From assembly GCA_024684455.1 (NCBI GenBank), contig JAIKWU010000077.1:1-64000 (forward strand): a stretch of 64,000 nt of DNA. The letters run 5' to 3'. The notes under the pieces are model-generated. The model was not told where the DNA came from. It did no database searches and saw nothing but the letters and a program-made list of their open reading frames with translations. The DNA is from Bacteroidaceae bacterium. Lineage in GTDB: Bacteria; Bacteroidota; Bacteroidia; Bacteroidales; Bacteroidaceae. Position 1 is the first letter of the stretch; each line of letters starts with the position of its first letter. The position numbers were made by a program, and so were the translations under genes. Positions 62,556 to 64,000 of the stretch are shown here, piece by piece.

Positions 62556-64000
62556 ATGAAAAAAATCATCACACTAACGGCAGCCCTGCTCGTCGCCCTC
62601 AGCGCAGCAGCCATACCTGCCAAGCCCATCAAACGCACTCTCACGCTTGCCGACGGCACCACCATCACCGCCACCCTTCGTGGCGACGAGAACCTCCACT
62701 ATTACGTGACCGACGACGGACGTGCACTCACCGAATGCCCCGACGGCACCTTCCAGTTTGCCGACGAACAGACCCTACGCACCACGTGGGAAAAGCGTCT
62801 GAACCACCGCAACTCACTCCGTCTGGCACGTCACCAGCAAATGCGCACATCCACAGGACCACGCCGCGAGTTCGGTGTGCCAGGACGCATCGTCGGCGAG
62901 AAGCGAGGTCTCGTCATCCTTGTCAACTTCAACGGCAAGTCGATGAAACACACCCGCCAGGAATTCGACGACCAGTTCAACAAAAAAGGCTACTCGAAGA
63001 ACGGACACATCGGCTCCGTCCGCGACTATTTCTATAAGCAGAGTTACGAGCAACTGACCATCGACTTCGACGTCGTCGGCCCCTACACGCTTGCCCACGA
63101 CATGCAGTACTATGGTCGCAACGCCTCGTTTACAGAAACTTCACAAGGCATGATTAAGTTCAATGACTGGAGCACCAATGGCGACGACGTCAATGCCTTC
63201 GAGATGATATACGAAGCCTGTAAGGCTGCCGACCCCGAGGTCAACTTTGCCGACTACGACTGGGACAACGACGGCAAGGTCGATCAGGTCTATGTCATCT
63301 ATGCAGGCTATGGCGAGGCACAGGGTGCACCGTCCAACACCATCTGGCCCCACGAGTATGAGTTGTCCATGGCAGCCCTCTACACAGGCATGCCCTCCGA
63401 CTATCCCGACCTCAGCACCTTTGCCGACTTGCATCTTGACGGTGTTCAAATCGACACATACGCCTGCTCCAACGAACTGAACGGCACCAGCGGCACGACC
63501 ATGGACGGCATCGGCACCGCCTGCCACGAGTTCACCCACTGCCTCGGCATTCCCGACTTCTACGACGTCTCCTATGGCGGCAACTTCGGCATGGGTGCAT
63601 GGGACCTCATGGACTCGGGCTCCTACAACGACGACGGCAACGTACCCGCCGCCTACACCGCCTACGAGCGCTGGTTCAGCGGATGGCTTGAGCCCATCGA
63701 ACTCGACGGACCAGCCACGGTGACCGCCATGCCCGCCATCACCGACCAGCCCGTCTGCTACGTCATCTACAACGAAGCCAACCGCAACGAATACTACTTG
63801 CTGCAGAACATTCAGCAGACCTCTTGGAACAAGTATGCAGCAGGCCACGGATTGCTCGTACAGCACATCTTCTACGACAAGGACGTCTGGCAGGCCAACG
63901 AGCCGAACACCACAGGTTACAACACAACGTCGGGCAACCAGTTCCAGCGCTGCACCATCATTCCTGCCGACAACCGTCTGAACAGTTCCTCCCTCTCCGG
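62556..64000 (+). CDS. M6-family metalloprotease, truncated by window end
   Basis: 481 codons are visible and the frame continues past the window edge. A signal peptide (MKKIITLTAALLVALSAAAI) precedes a propeptide-like region (TLADGTTITATLRGDE and YYVTDDGRALTE), then the M6 (immune inhibitor A-like) peptidase domain. The active site reads CHEFTHCLGIPDFYDV (HExxH at 324-328 plus the downstream Gly and Asp), followed by MGAWDLMDSGSY, the Met-turn-like motif of this family. It is secreted and presumably degrades host or dietary proteins. The C-terminal sorting region lies outside the window. Confidence 0.93.
   Translation, partial: MKKIITLTAALLVALSAAAIPAKPIKRTLTLADGTTITATLRGDENLHYYVTDDGRALTECPDGTFQFADEQTLRTTWEKRLNHRNSLRLARHQQMRTSTGPRREFGVPGRIVGEKRGLVILVNFNGKSMKHTRQEFDDQFNKKGYSKNGHIGSVRDYFYKQSYEQLTIDFDVVGPYTLAHDMQYYGRNASFTETSQGMIKFNDWSTNGDDVNAFEMIYEACKAADPEVNFADYDWDNDGKVDQVYVIYAGYGEAQGAPSNTIWPHEYELSMAALYTGMPSDYPDLSTFADLHLDGVQIDTYACSNELNGTSGTTMDGIGTACHEFTHCLGIPDFYDVSYGGNFGMGAWDLMDSGSYNDDGNVPAAYTAYERWFSGWLEPIELDGPATVTAMPAITDQPVCYVIYNEANRNEYYLLQNIQQTSWNKYAAGHGLLVQHIFYDKDVWQANEPNTTGYNTTSGNQFQRCTIIPADNRLNSSSLS

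Noticed and set aside
1-64000. tRNA and rRNA genes
   Set aside because: I scanned the intergenic stretches for cloverleaf landmarks (GGTTCGA-type T loops with matching acceptor arms) and found none convincing. A covariance-model scan would settle it.

Overview
The window looks like chromosomal DNA of a Bacteroidales bacterium, most likely Prevotellaceae. The evidence is the repeated sigma-ABfr type -7 box (TAnnTTTG) just upstream of most operons, the scarcity of Shine-Dalgarno sites, DUF5063, DUF3078 and DUF5112/5113-type proteins, GH97 and PL10 polysaccharide enzymes, a PorE-like lipoprotein, and C-terminal tails of the type VII... 'YYTPDGAEV-Q-GI' kind seen on secreted Prevotella proteins. 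Coding DNA is G+C-rich and strongly biased, so many long antisense frames are shadows. I saw no rRNA, tRNA, CRISPR array, integrase, transposase or phage gene.

Layout. 0-9 kb: an rlmI/exonuclease/DUF5063 operon, two peptidases (PepP, PepC-like), a PorE-like OmpA lipoprotein and a DUF3078 protein. 9-21 kb: a flavodiiron protein divergent from a secreted HExxH protein and a GH97 glycosidase, a 5'-nucleotidase with its two domains in swapped order, truA carrying an in-frame palindromic insertion, an A+T-rich WG-repeat gene that looks acquired, an EamA transporter and a large HExxH lipoprotein. 21-26.5 kb: an eight-gene minus-strand redox and metal cluster (reverse rubrerythrin, metallo-beta-lactamase fold protein, flavodoxin, radical SAM, ZIP transporter, 57-aa winged-helix protein, FMN split-barrel protein, ferritin-like protein). 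26.5-29 kb: PL10 pectate lyase, SGNH esterase and a half-size AbgT-like membrane protein. 29-35 kb: an AraC regulator, a 1300-aa double-module sensor kinase and a response regulator. 35-41 kb: an RND efflux operon. 41-45 kb: dnaB, purT, a small secreted protein and an HU-like protein. 45-49 kb: a BASS-type transporter and two secreted proteins. 49-54 kb: a Na/Pi cotransporter beside a PhoBR-like pair, an esterase and a Sel1 protein. 54-64 kb: trpS, a sodium:solute symporter, a 989-aa duplicated secreted protein, a Ca/Na antiporter, an orphan ABC ATPase and the start of an M6 metalloprotease.

Three families of non-coding structure stand out. (1) Six intergenic arrays of a 16-bp palindrome (core TAAGCACTTGGC or its complement), spaced at exactly 22 bp, usually four units per array. 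(2) Promoter-bearing repeats upstream of the efflux operon, the BASS gene and the trpS/symporter pair. Each carries two hairpins whose arms covary and the -33/-7 boxes. (3) A G/C-rich palindromic element inside truA that adds about 33 residues without breaking the frame. These, the complementary halves of the sensor kinase, the permuted 5'-nucleotidase and the ferritin-like protein with a degenerate diiron site are the items most worth following up.

All functional calls rest on reading the translations and on remembered family motifs; no search was run.
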